From assembly GCA_032718475.1 (NCBI GenBank), contig JAUCBJ010001146.1:1-49190 (forward strand): 49,190 nucleotides of DNA, read 5' to 3'. Position numbers and translations under genes: made by a program. The notes below the pieces were generated by a model, which was not told where the DNA came from, made no database searches, and was given only the letters and a program-made list of their open reading frames with translations. This DNA is from Nemertoderma westbladi. Lineage: Eukaryota; Xenacoelomorpha; Nemertodermatida; Nemertodermatidae. Positions 17,433 through 26,207 of the stretch are shown piece by piece (position 1 is the first letter of the stretch; the number at the start of each line of letters is the position of its first letter).

Positions 17433-18374
17433 TCACCCTGTCCCCCCCCCCACCGGTATGTTTGGTACTGGGGTTGATGTTAATATGTTGGGGCCCATGC
17501 ACCTATCCGCAATAATTACCCACTCCCCTGGGTATATGTTACATCCTTGCATGCTGTAGTCATACTGCTGTACTGGTACCGGTATAGGCCTATCAGCTTC
17601 TGGCCTACTCGCCGGTATGTATTCCGCGACTTCCGGGTTTAATCCCGTCGTCCGCGCTATCCTATCGCCTACATTGCCTCTCTCAGTATGGCCTATGGTA
17701 TGTGCAGTAAGGCCTACAGTATGTCCTACAGTCTGCATGTGTCGCTCGGGATCGAATATTATTCTTCTCGAGTAGTCCTCCCCGTGGCTACCGTATTCTC
17801 GATCGGTAGGTGTATTCCGTCGGAAAGTTTCTCTTCGACCCCCCCTTCTACTGTCCTCGTCTTCGTACCGGTACATCGTGTACCCCTCCATCGGCGCGCA
17901 ATGCGCCCCACCAGGTCGCATCTCTCCGGGGCAACGGCAATCTCCCGGAGTTCGACCCCACTGACTCTCTGTTCTCATCTCGACTACCGACGGCTCGCTA
18001 TCCGTCCTCGCTCTTCTATCGTTCGCGGCGATACTTCTACTACTGTCTTCTCTTCTTCTCCTTTCAGTGGAGTATTCCCGCTCGTGAGATCTCTCGTCGA
18101 CCTCCCGGTTAAACCCCACTGTTCTTCTTCCCTCTTCTGATCGGGCTCGACGCTTCGTCCGCCCTCTTACGACGTCAACCTGTCTCTCTCTGCTCGGTCG
18201 CACGCCGCTGGGGATACTCGCAATCCCCCTATTACTTTCCGTCGCCGGGTGTTGCGGTTTACCTAATTCGGTCCGCGCATTATCCGCTAACGGCTGTGGG
18301 ACACTCTCTGCCCCCCCTTTTTCGCCGCTAACTCGCTGTTGTGGGGCCAATGTAGCCCCCCCCACTCGCCACAT
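17433..18374 (-). CDS. BEL1 pre-gag ORF segment (Arg-rich)
   Basis: A 313-residue frame just upstream of gag. It is rich in Arg, Glu, Gly and Ser, ends in a short hydrophobic, Pro-rich segment before GGGTG, and has no recognisable domain. C-runs on the plus strand lie at the edges (near 17450 and 18355), where the reading frame changes. I read it as a part of one long pre-gag protein. Confidence 0.45.
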   Translation of the reverse strand: MWRVGGATLAPQQRVSGEKGGAESVPQPLADNARTELGKPQHPATESNRGIASIPSGVRPSRERQVDVVRGRTKRRARSEEGRRTVGFNREVDERSHEREYSTERRRREDSSRSIAANDRRARTDSEPSVVEMRTESQWGRTPGDCRCPGEMRPGGAHCAPMEGYTMYRYEDEDSRRGGRRETFRRNTPTDREYGSHGEDYSRRIIFDPERHMQTVGHTVGLTAHTIGHTERGNVGDRIARTTGLNPEVAEYIPASRPEADRPIPVPVQQYDYSMQGCNIYPGEWVIIADRCMGPNILTSTPVPNIPVGGGTG

Positions 18375-19231
18375 CTAACTTCGCTATCCCTCACCCCACT
18401 ACTATATCCCTCTCTAGTCGACACATCAACCCTACCGCGGTCGGGTCTATTCACCCCCGCCTCTCCCTCTGCTATTGCGTGGCCTACCAGGCCCTCTACT
18501 CCCTGCCTACCAACTACATGGCCTACCAGGCCCTCTACTCCCTGCCTACCAACTACGTGGCCTACCAGGCCCTCTACTCCCTGCCTACCAACTACGTGGC
18601 CTACCAGGCCCTCTACTCCCTGCCTACCAACTACGTGGCCTACCAGGCCCTCTACTCCCTGCCTACCAACTACGTGGCCTACCAGGCCCTCGCTGGGTCT
18701 ACCCAACCCAGCCACTCCCTGCCTACTAACTACACGGCCTACCAGGCCCCCGTCTGCCTGGCCATACACACCCGACGTGTTTACGTTAATAGCACCCATA
18801 TTGGAAACGGAATTAATTTGTTCGTTTGAGGCAAAATCATTTGAATTATTTTGCACGACTACACTATCTGAATTATTTTGTAAATTCGGGCTTGGATCAT
18901 TATTTAAATTATTTGGATTATTTTGCGTAACTACGTTATTTGAATTATTTTGTAAATTCTGGTTTGGATCGTTATTTAAATTATTTGGATTATATTGCGT
19001 AACTACGTTATTTGAATTATTATTATTTTCTAAATTTAAATTATTATCGTTCAAATTGAAATTATTATTTGTATTTAGATTTAAGTTACTACTACTAGGT
19101 AAAGTATTATTTGCTGCAATAAAGGTTTGGTTAGAGTTATCCCATATGGTACTATTAATATTAACAACGTCTACTGTAGCATTATCATTATTACCCCCCC
19201 CCCCCCCCCCCCCCCCCGCCCGTACGGTCAC
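18287..19231 (-). CDS. BEL1 pre-gag ORF segment (Asn-rich, 13-residue repeats)
   Basis: A 314-residue frame. It starts with a Gly run encoded by the 24-base C/G homopolymer. A region of very high Asn content follows (about residues 15-140), then repeats of EGLVGHVVGRQGV encoded by the 39-bp tandem repeat, then a charged tail. No family is recognised. Low complexity makes it prone to slippage; no start codon is convincing. Confidence 0.45.
   Translation of the reverse strand: MTVRAGGGGGGGGNNDNATVDVVNINSTIWDNSNQTFIAANNTLPSSSNLNLNTNNNFNLNDNNLNLENNNNSNNVVTQYNPNNLNNDPNQNLQNNSNNVVTQNNPNNLNNDPSPNLQNNSDSVVVQNNSNDFASNEQINSVSNMGAINVNTSGVYGQADGGLVGRVVSRQGVAGLGRPSEGLVGHVVGRQGVEGLVGHVVGRQGVEGLVGHVVGRQGVEGLVGHVVGRQGVEGLVGHVVGRQGVEGLVGHAIAEGEAGVNRPDRGRVDVSTREGYSSGVRDSEVRCGEWGGLHWPHNSELAAKKGGQRVSHSR
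18479..18735. repeat. 39-bp coding tandem repeat in BEL1
   Basis: Five to six near-perfect 39-bp units plus two degenerate ones. The unit length is a multiple of three and keeps the 13-residue peptide in frame. Confidence 0.95.
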
Positions 19232-19529
19232 ACCAGTTTTGGGTCTGTCGTGCGGTCCCTGTAAGTGGGGTATTAATAAATGTATCCACGGCCCCTGGCT
19301 CCCCTAAAATACTCGAGCCAGCCCCGCTCTCAGGCGCCCCCACCCGCACCTGTTGCAGCTCGTGCGTGTGTCTAATCCTATGCTCCGCAAACTCACTTTG
19401 GCATCTCCCTAATTCCTTTTGCTCTCGCTCAGCTTCTGCCACTCTCCTCTCGCACTCCCGCGCGTCCCGTTCAGCCAACTCCGCTACTCTCCTAGCGCTC
19501 TCCCTTCGCCTCGCTTCACGCTTTCCCAT
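19191..19529 (-). CDS. BEL1 pre-gag ORF segment (coiled coil, then Gly run)
   Basis: A 112-residue frame continuing the Glu/Arg-rich coiled coil of the upstream segment after a frame change near 19500. It then runs through HELQQVRVGAPESG into a Gly tract encoded by the homopolymer. No separate start. Most likely part of the same protein as its neighbours. Confidence 0.45.
   Translation of the reverse strand: MGKREARRRESARRVAELAERDARECERRVAEAEREQKELGRCQSEFAEHRIRHTHELQQVRVGAPESGAGSSILGEPGAVDTFINTPLTGTARQTQNWCDRTGGGGGGGGG
19194..19217. repeat. 24-base poly(C) tract (poly(G) on the coding strand)
   Basis: An uninterrupted run of 24 C. It sits exactly where two pre-gag frames exchange, so its length in this assembly may be wrong or variable. 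Confidence 0.97.
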
Positions 19530-20620
19530 CTCGCCTCGCGCTCCTTACGTTCCGCTTCACGCTCTTTGCGTTCCTTTTCCTCTCTCGCCTCACGTTCCTT
19601 ACGTTCCTTTTCCTCTTTCTCCTCACGTTCCCTACACTCCCTTTCCTCTATTTCCTCAAACTCCCTAAGGCTTCTCAAAGCCCTTTCGGCCCTCTCTCCG
19701 GTTTCTCTAATCAATGCCGTTTCCCTCTCTAGCCGCATTCTCCCCTCCTCTAGCTGTTTATCCATTTCCCTCTGACCTTGCTCTATCAGGTCGAGACGGT
19801 ACGCGGCATCTATCTCTCTCACCCTTCTTTCTTTCGCGGAGGATGTAGCAGACTTATCGGTTATGACGGATCCCCTCCGCCTTCCCGACCTACTGACTCT
19901 CCCCCGCTTCCCAGAACTTCCTCCAACCGACGAGGCCGAATCCTCGGGGTTAACCTCGGATTTGCCCTCCTCAGGTCTCTCCCAACCCACTAATTTTAGT
20001 CCCCAGGCATCGACTAAGTATGGCCCTACGTACACTACGCTAGGTTCCATACCCCTACACCGCCACATGTCATACAGTTGCTCGGCAACCCCTCTCGCTC
20101 TCTCCTTTGCCAGTTCTCTTTGCCCGAAGCGCATTAGATAATTTAAGTGTTTATTCGACTCACCTAGTCGTTTTCTCAGTCTCACCTTGTCTATCTTCGC
20201 CCCCTCTTTGGCCTCCTTTAGCAGTTTCTGGGTCGCGTTGTAGGCCCGTCGAAGTCGCTCAGAAACACCGACGTCCTCGTCGCCGACCTCTCTTCCGTCT
20301 CTCCGGGTCCGACGTCGTACCGTCGGCCCCACCGTCGCCGTTTCGGTGGGCCGTCCATCGCTCTCGGCCTGTGGCAGGCCGGCAACATCGGTACGCTGGT
20401 CGTCGTTGCGCGTCGACTCGTTGCCGTCTCCCTCCGTCTCGCTCCCTCCTTCTCTCGACTCGATCTCGGGTTCCAGGCGGCCCCCCTCATCTTGAGCTGC
20501 CGGATGACCCGTTACCGATGGGTCCGGCGTTGTGGGCCTGTACCGCCTGGTCGCGGCCTCGCGGATCGTTAACTCTTCGTCCGGGGTCCGCGTTGGCGTC
20601 GTCTCTCCCGACTGGCTCAT
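19484..20620 (-). CDS. BEL1 first ORF (pre-gag): charged protein with coiled coil
   Basis: First ATG after the 5' LTR, at 20620 (the open frame reaches back to a TTG at 20683). About 378 residues. The N-terminus is Ser/Thr/Pro-rich. A folded-looking middle (about 140-225) contains LLKEAKEG, HLNYLMRFGQRELAKERA and VVYVGPYLVDAWGLKLVGW. A basic GKRGRVSRSGRRRG patch precedes a long Glu/Arg/Lys coiled coil made of KERKEREA-like repeats. I do not recognise the family. It lies upstream of gag on the same strand, only ~100 bases from the LTR, so it would be the first protein on the genomic RNA. BEL2 has a comparable upstream ORF. Confidence 0.6.
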   Translation of the reverse strand: MSQSGETTPTRTPDEELTIREAATRRYRPTTPDPSVTGHPAAQDEGGRLEPEIESREGGSETEGDGNESTRNDDQRTDVAGLPQAESDGRPTETATVGPTVRRRTRRDGREVGDEDVGVSERLRRAYNATQKLLKEAKEGAKIDKVRLRKRLGESNKHLNYLMRFGQRELAKERARGVAEQLYDMWRCRGMEPSVVYVGPYLVDAWGLKLVGWERPEEGKSEVNPEDSASSVGGSSGKRGRVSRSGRRRGSVITDKSATSSAKERRVREIDAAYRLDLIEQGQREMDKQLEEGRMRLERETALIRETGERAERALRSLREFEEIEERECREREEKEEKERKEREAREEKERKEREAERKEREARWESVKRGEGRALGE

Positions 20621-20723
20621 CTCGGTTAGTTCGATTGGTGGCTGGTAGTCACTGAGTTTTAGTTTTACTGTGGAAGGGTTCAATTACTGAGTCTAGCTAG
20701 GGCGGCAGCTCGGATTTAATTAC
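20621..20723 (-). other. BEL1 5' leader
   Basis: About 100 bases between the 5' LTR and the first ATG. No TGG-starting primer-binding site is seen directly after the LTR end. ATCCGAGCTGCCG at 20715-20703 on the minus strand is a possible tRNA-complementary stretch, unproven. Confidence 0.4.
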
Positions 20724-21259
20724 TGTGACGGGATCCAGGAAGGATCCCGATTTATCCGGTTGTTTAATTCACGCGTCCCCGCCGTGCGTATGAAAGGTGA
20801 AGGAGTTCGTGTCATTCGTCGTATATAATGTAATCGGGTATATAGATATAAGATATATAAATGGTGTTGTCGTATACGGAAGGCGGGATACGGTAATTAA
20901 AGTCCCGGTCCTTCCCTAGCTAAACTAACTAACCTAACTAGCACCAATATAGTACTGAGATAACTGAACTGATATGATTACAGGTTACTGGTTATATTGC
21001 ATGGTGGCCTTATTGCTACTCAATCGATGCCTTTCCCCCCTCTGATTGGTTGATACCCTTGTTGGCGCCTTTGGAGTGATCCCCTTCACTCCACCTGTTC
21101 TCTCTGGGTTAGGTGTTTGGCCCCTGACCCTCATTGTGTGGTTCACCTTCCCATTTTGTTGGGGTGACACGAGTTGGTTATTACCCCAATCTCGTGGCCC
21201 CCAATATTGCTTATCGGCTTATCTTTTATGGGATGTTAGCGGGATTGAATAAGCTAACA
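20724..21259 (-). repeat. BEL1 5' LTR
   Basis: 536 bp, matching 7120-7655 with a handful of substitutions. Minus-strand ends are TGTTAGC and CGTCACA. TATATA-rich sequence near 20830-20865 could hold the promoter. Confidence 0.93.
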
Positions 21260-21264
21260 TTGAC
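21260..21264. repeat. Target-site duplication TTGAC (right) of BEL1
   Basis: Second copy of the 5-bp duplication. On the minus strand it supplies the Gln codon that follows the second Cys of a zinc knuckle. Confidence 0.92.
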
Positions 21265-22156
21265 AGTGGTGGCATTGAGTCATAAATTGGGGGCAGACTG
21301 CAAAAATGTGCGAGTTATTAAGTCTGCAATACGCACAATAGATCTCCATCATCGGTTGTTCGGGGAAATAGGAGCAGGGTACGTCTGAGTCCATAGGGGT
21401 GAAATGGTCTCTAGATGCGCATAATCGACAACGTTTTCGAGAAACATAGTTAGCGTGTCGATAATCGTATGCGGTGAGACATTGTGGACCTTGATACCAC
21501 TCTAAGACGTAGTCGTTATCGCTGCTCCGGGGTGCAGTAGGCTGAATCGCCTCAGATTCTAAGCATATTGGTTCGTCTTCCAATTGCATAGCTGAGATAG
21601 GTGCGGCTGTCTCCACAAGCGGACCCACTGTCTGAACTTCTACGACAGAATAACCCGTGGGTATTCGGGGTCTTTGTATAACAGATGAATGTAAGTTCTG
21701 TATACAAACGTCCTGGAAAAGGGCAAATCCCGTGCTGTTTAGCTTCTCCGCCACTGAGTCTCTTAGGCTGAGTTTGGTCAGAGCGCGGTCCTTGAACTGA
21801 CTATCAACGTTACGGAACGGAGTCAGAAAGCGCCTGAAACATTCGAAGCGGATGAATTTATTGTGTTCATCTAACTTGGCGAGTTTGGTTCCAAGTATTA
21901 AGGGATGGGCGCGGATGGTACGACTGCACACATCGGCTAGCCAACCGGCAAGTGCGGCGTTTTCAAAGATCGTGTATATAGCTAAGGAGGGACGAAGTGG
22001 AACACTCATAAAGCTATACACGGCGCCAGGTGCGGTCAATGGTCCATCAAAGTATAAACGAGAATAATGATCTCCATATACTTGCTGGTAATTAATAGGA
22101 TTTCCAACTTTGAAATTCCATCCGTATTCTTGAAAGGCAAGATGTCCGATGGAGGT
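21260..22156 (-). pseudogene. BEL2 3' ORF segment: end of exonuclease-like domain and zinc knuckles
   Basis: Open frame after an in-frame TGA (22157-22159) and up to the BEL1 insertion. Early residues include GPLTAPGAVYSF and AIYTIFENAALAGWLADV, which line up with the BEL1 protein across its A/B frame switch. Zinc ligands follow: C-x2-C-x4-H-x9-C (21430-21374), C-x2-C-x5-H-x4-C (21337-21293), and the first half C-x2-C-Q of a third knuckle (21274-21260), completed at 7114-7088. Frame is kept exactly across the insertion. Predicted nucleic-acid binding; this copy is disrupted. Confidence 0.7.
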
Positions 22157-22495
22157 TCATTGTACTTTAGTGATGCCGCTGGGTGTATTGGCATACATAG
22201 TGCGGAAGAAACCTCGGCCTTCTGCCCAGGGAGCAATCAGCTGAGTATCAACGAAAGGGTATGGAATGTTTTCCATGTTCCGAAAGTCGTTTTGGAGGTC
22301 TCCATAAACAGCTGAGCCGATTTTAAGGATTCTTTCGTTAAACAGCATCTCGAGCACGGGCTGGGGTAACATCGATCCATCGATACCCATGGCTGGTTTG
22401 CGCTCGGTGTCGGTGACGTAACGCTGCGCGAGTTCGAATTGTCCATGTCGGAGTTTCTTTTGTGTCTCCGTAAGAGTCGCAAAAAGAATAATCAA
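22157..22495 (-). pseudogene. BEL2 3' ORF segment: exonuclease-like motif II
   Basis: Reached from the upstream segment by a one-base shift near 22490. It contains LFNERILKIGSAVYGDLQ with the expected Asp (22300-22298), then PFVDTQLIAPWA, the usual D-T-Q helix of DEDD exonucleases. The match to BEL1 KVGSAIREDAERI at the same position is good. It ends in a TGA that looks like a decayed CGA; the same frame continues downstream. Confidence 0.6.
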
Positions 22496-22838
22496 TCACA
22501 TCGGAACATGCTCGAGTAAATACGTGGGTAGAACCAGCAAGTCCTCGTATGTGTATCATTCGCGTAGTTCCCAGTTCTCCAACAGGAACACTACCTTCGT
22601 TATCGTAAGTGACAACTCCATACATCTCGATAACGTTAAGAGTCTCATTCCATTCTTTAGTGGCGTTTTCGAGAGTCATTCCCACTGGATGCCACAAGGT
22701 AGCGCATTCGCTAGCATTAGGTAGATCTCTATACTTTAAGTATTGGGTAGTATATGTTTCCACATCTCCATATCGTTGTATTCTTTCCTCCTCGAATAAC
22801 ACGTCAAGATTCCAGTGTACTAATCGAGTTTTGATGAA
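22338..22838 (-). pseudogene. BEL2 3' ORF segment: exonuclease-like motif I
   Basis: Continues the upstream frame after an in-frame TGA (22839-22841). Contains EWNETLNVIEMYGVVTYDNEG. The D-x-E (22604-22596) and the following RMIHIRGLAGSTHVF strand correspond to BEL1's MILDDEG and TILLHLA...IFLFDL. The homologous reading leaves this frame near 22490; the distal part down to 22338 is out-of-frame read-through. Confidence 0.6.
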
Positions 22839-23615
22839 TCAATCAAGATTATACGGAGGTATTATTTCTTTCTCTATTCTGGAAACATTATATGGTTTTC
22901 GAAATGAGTTTACTTTAACTAACTGATCCAGATGTTTCTGCAGTTGTTCGAGTTCGACAAGATCGAGAGGATTTATTAGTGGTAGAAACCTCAGACTATG
23001 GGTAGGATCTTCCGGTTTTACCATGTAATATTGTGTTAAATTGACATAATAAGGGTGATCTTTGATCCCATAAAACGAGTCCGGTAAAGGTCTAGCGCGT
23101 ATGTTAACATCGTGTACCATGCGACGGACAAGATCCGCTCTATTGTCCGGAGGTTCAACGAGTATACCATCGACACGAGTGGCTTCGATGGGCGGACGTT
23201 GCAACATGGGAGCATCAGCGATAAGATCTCGAGATCTTAGGTTGATATCAACCGGTTGAGGCTGTGCCATGGCGAAGAGTTTGTCTCCGAAATGAGGAAC
23301 CATAGAAGGATGGATAATGGTTTTAGAATAGAGATCTGTTATAAGAATTTGGGCTTCTGGCTGGGCCAAAGATGCTGCTTCTCTCTCATCCAATTCTATA
23401 TGTCTCTCCTCGAGTTGATTTTCTTCCGCTTGTTGTTGTAAACGCTCATCCAGGAACTCTTGCAAAGAGTAGGTTCGTCCACGTTCTATGTCCTCCTCGA
23501 GATTTTGTATTTCTCTATCAAACTGGGGTAAAGCTAGTTCTTTCACCGCTTGGACTTGTTGCTGCAATTTACGTTTCTCCAAACAATCGTAAGTTCCCTT
23601 ACGACGCTCCCGTAC
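22839..23615 (-). pseudogene. BEL2 3' ORF segment: coiled coil and linker
   Basis: Same frame as the N-terminal segment, after an in-frame TAA (23616-23618). It begins with a Gln/Glu-rich coiled coil (about 23580-23370; KLQQQVQAVKE, then ERLQQQAEENQLEERHIEL), followed by a Pro-containing linker with DINLRSRDLIADAP and NIRARPLPDSF. No family is recognised outside its relationship to the exonuclease-knuckle protein. Confidence 0.55.
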
Positions 23616-24605
23616 TTACTTCCGTACGACGCTCTCTTCGACTTCCGTAACGGGTTGTATCGGGGCGAAGCCGGGACGGTTGTACGGGTTAAACGGCGAT
23701 ATTAGATGACCGCATCCTAATCCGGCTAGGTAGGGTTGGCAAATATCTAGTGAGCCTACTACCGGAGTGCCACCGATCAACTGTTCGGTTAACACTAGAT
23801 CTTTGAACAGTGAGTACAGTTCGGGAGGATCCGTGATACTATTAGGATCAAGAGTCTGAGGTCTAACTGAGGAATGAGGGGGTCTGACCGAGAATTCAGG
23901 GACTCTGATCATTGGTTTATTCAAGGATCGTTTGAGCCGAGCGACCGTAGGTGATACGTCGAACAGGTTTCGCTCGAAACTCCCATAAGTATATCGTGTA
24001 AAACTGTGTTTAGCGCAACGTCTCCGCGGATGTTTATGCCTTTCCGTTTGCTGATTGGGTCTAGGGCATTCGTCGCAGTAATACCAAAGACGCACGTCCT
24101 GCAAGGGAAACAAGGGTGATCGTTCTCCAGTTTTACAATATTCCTCCATCTGTTCGAAGCTATCTGGGACGACAGGTAGCGGTCGATCGGTGGTAAGATA
24201 CATCATAGTGAAATAGAGTTGTTTGAGTTCTATCATAGGATCATGATGTATACCTTGAGGATATCGAGTTTCTAAATTTTGTTGACTGGCAACATTGAGA
24301 TATGTTTCTCTTAGAAACTCCAGATATTTGTTGAAGTCGCTGCGTTTATCCGGCTCTTCAACATCTTCTCTTTCGAGTCGGTTTCTAATAGAATTCTTGT
24401 GTTCTATTCTCGGTTTATCGTTACAACTCCGCTGGGTATGATATTTGAATAAAACCATTTCCCTTTCTGTATTGATATCGTCCGTATCGTGTAGGTCGAT
24501 AGGATGACCAGTAGCTAAGAAGTCCATATACGTACCATTACGATGCATATAGCGAGCGGTGAACTTTCTATAATCCAATTCACGCGTAAGTTGCTCCGGG
24601 GACAT
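23616..24605 (-). pseudogene. BEL2 3' ORF, N-terminal segment
   Basis: ATG at 24605; 329 residues to an in-frame TAA. A charged region with KYLEFLRETYLNVASQQ is followed by a Cys/His cluster (YYCDECPRP...HKHPRRRCAKH, about 24090-24010) that could bind zinc. A Pro-rich stretch ends GHLISPFNPYNRP. The BEL1 protein lacks this extension. With the downstream pieces the intact gene would encode about 1,370 residues. The start overlaps the stop of a small upstream ORF as TAATG. Unknown function. Confidence 0.55.
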
Positions 24606-24730
24606 TAACGACCATCATCCTCCGTAGTAGTTGGACTGGCGTCGCCGCGTATCAAGCTATCGACAAACGCTTGTAAAGGTAGAGTATATCGCTCCCTGAT
24701 ACCAAGGTCATCTTCTATCAACTCAGTCAT
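24605..24730 (-). CDS. Small ORF overlapping the BEL2 3' ORF start (TAATG)
   Basis: A 41-codon ORF, MTELIEDDLGIRERYTLP..., acidic. Its TAA shares one base with the ATG at 24605. Such stop-start overlaps allow termination-reinitiation. It could equally be the true N-terminus of the 3' ORF separated by one indel. No homolog recognised. Confidence 0.35.
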   Translation of the reverse strand: MTELIEDDLGIRERYTLPLQAFVDSLIRGDASPTTTEDDGR

Positions 24731-25546
24731 ATCTGCTATATGAGTCTATCAATATTATAATGAGTTTATATTTTAGGCTAGCGGGCGTTGCTGCCTACCC
24801 CTCTTTTGCCCCCGGACAGTGTAAGATCATCAGCGCCGATGTACCGTCGTCGCTGTGTTTTCGCCAACGATGTAGCTACACAACGACAACGATAACCGGC
24901 ACAAGTCACTCCACTGTCCGTCCCAAAGGCTTAGATGTACTTCAGGTTCTTACTGGAGAGTTAGGGCTACTTTCACAATTGCGACTCGCTACTGTAAACA
25001 CACTTTAGCAGTAACATTCACCTATAAACGCACAAATTCAACACAACTGTGACAAACTGTACACATTAGGGCCATTTGTCCGTTAGTCAAGTGCCTTCCA
25101 GAATGTCACTTTATTATTATGTATCCTTGGATACTAACAGTGTGCTATTTATTCCCTATGCTATTCAATGGGGCAAGCTTTCTATTGTTCTTTTAACTCG
25201 CTTATAATTCTAGCGTGGTTGTTGCTATGGTGACATTATGGAAAGCTAGCAGTATAATTAGGGTAATTCTCATGCATACAGATCTGGGATGCTATTTAAT
25301 AGTAATTCTTTAATTGTCAATATCCCTCTTTATATATGATTTTATAAATTTTATCGTCTATTGACTATATATATTGGAGATTCTCGCACACTAATACTTA
25401 ATAGAGTGAATCTCCACTCCCATGATCTATTAATTAAAGGAATTTTGGGAATGTTATAAATTGTATAAAAATGACAATTTATTGAATTCATTAAAAATAT
25501 GAATTTAAATTTATTCACGTAAATTTTATTATTTAATGTTAAATAG

Positions 25547-25818
25547 ACACAATTTTATTCCAGAACATATCTGGGGATTGGGATCCTTGATTCTAGGAAA
25601 TTTGTCTTTTTTAAGAGTATCGGTAAGTGCTACGATATCTTAATCGACTAGAATTTTGAAGGATCTGAAATTTGACAGATTTTGTAAATATTAATAAATA
25701 ATATTTAGGATGGGCACCATTTTATTCCAGAACTTGTCTGGGGACGTTAACCACTCATTCTAGAATTTTGTCTTTCAAGTATATCGGTGGGTGCCGCGAT
25801 ATCTTAATCGACTAGAAT
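25547..25818. repeat. Direct repeat pair (~105 bp, spaced 170 bp)
   Basis: 25547-25654 and 25716-25818 share TTTATTCCAGAAC, TCTGGGGA and TCTTAATCGACTAGAAT in the same order, with moderate divergence. Confidence 0.8.
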
Positions 25819-26145
25819 TGCAGATGGTCAAAGGGGTTAACATATTTATTTTGCGTTATATGCTACTGTTAAAGGGACATCACGCTACTATATGTATTAT
25901 TTAATATACGGTATGAGAGCAATATCGCACGAAGCAATATCAGTGTGAAGAGGCAAGTCATTTCCAAGGTCTACCCAGAGCTTGGTTTAGCCGAGACACG
26001 AGGATCTGAACTTTGCATTCCTAATACTCTGCCTACCAATAATACTTGAATATAGTAGGAGCTTTATTGTGGGGCGAGCCACGAAGTTGGCGGAGCCTTA
26101 GCGAATTGACACTGTTAGGGGGTGGGTCAATTTATGCAAATAGTT

Positions 26146-26164
26146 GTCGTCGTCGTCGTTGTCG

Positions 26165-26196
<32 letters not shown>

Positions 26197-26207
26197 GTCG
26201 TCGTCGT
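26146..26207. repeat. (GTC)n microsatellite
   Basis: About 20 GTC triplets with a few GTT interruptions. A short GTC piece recurs at 26509-26521 beside a copy of the same flanking sequence, showing that the block was duplicated. Confidence 0.95.

Larger units (their letters stand above)
7120..21259 (-). mobile_element. BEL1: complete 14.1-kb BEL/Pao LTR retrotransposon
   Basis: LTRs at 20724-21259 (5') and 7120-7655 (3') have TG...CA ends and the flanking duplication TTGAC. Order on the minus strand: pre-gag ORFs, gag with zinc fingers and protease, RT-RNase H, integrase, a 1.2-kb spacer with a minisatellite, then a 3' accessory ORF with an exonuclease-like domain and three zinc knuckles, a purine tract and the 3' LTR. 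LTRs differ at about 7 of 536 positions by eye. Several frame changes and one in-frame stop mean this copy is probably not fully functional. Confidence 0.93.

Noticed and set aside
18339-19307. Long plus-strand ORF with LPAYQL/PCLPTTW repeats
   Set aside because: It is antisense to the 39-bp repeat and low-complexity BEL1 coding region; the peptide repeat follows from the DNA repeat.
23605-23625. GTAAGTA splice donor at the first stop of the BEL2 3' ORF
   Set aside because: The frame continues in register straight after the TAA with homologous-looking coding sequence, and no acceptor is needed. A nonsense mutation is simpler, though splicing is not disproved.
21260-24605. Host nuclear gene interrupted by a retrotransposon
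   Set aside because: It lies between BEL2's LTRs, on the same strand and after gag-pol, and its relative sits at the same place in BEL1, so it belongs to the element.
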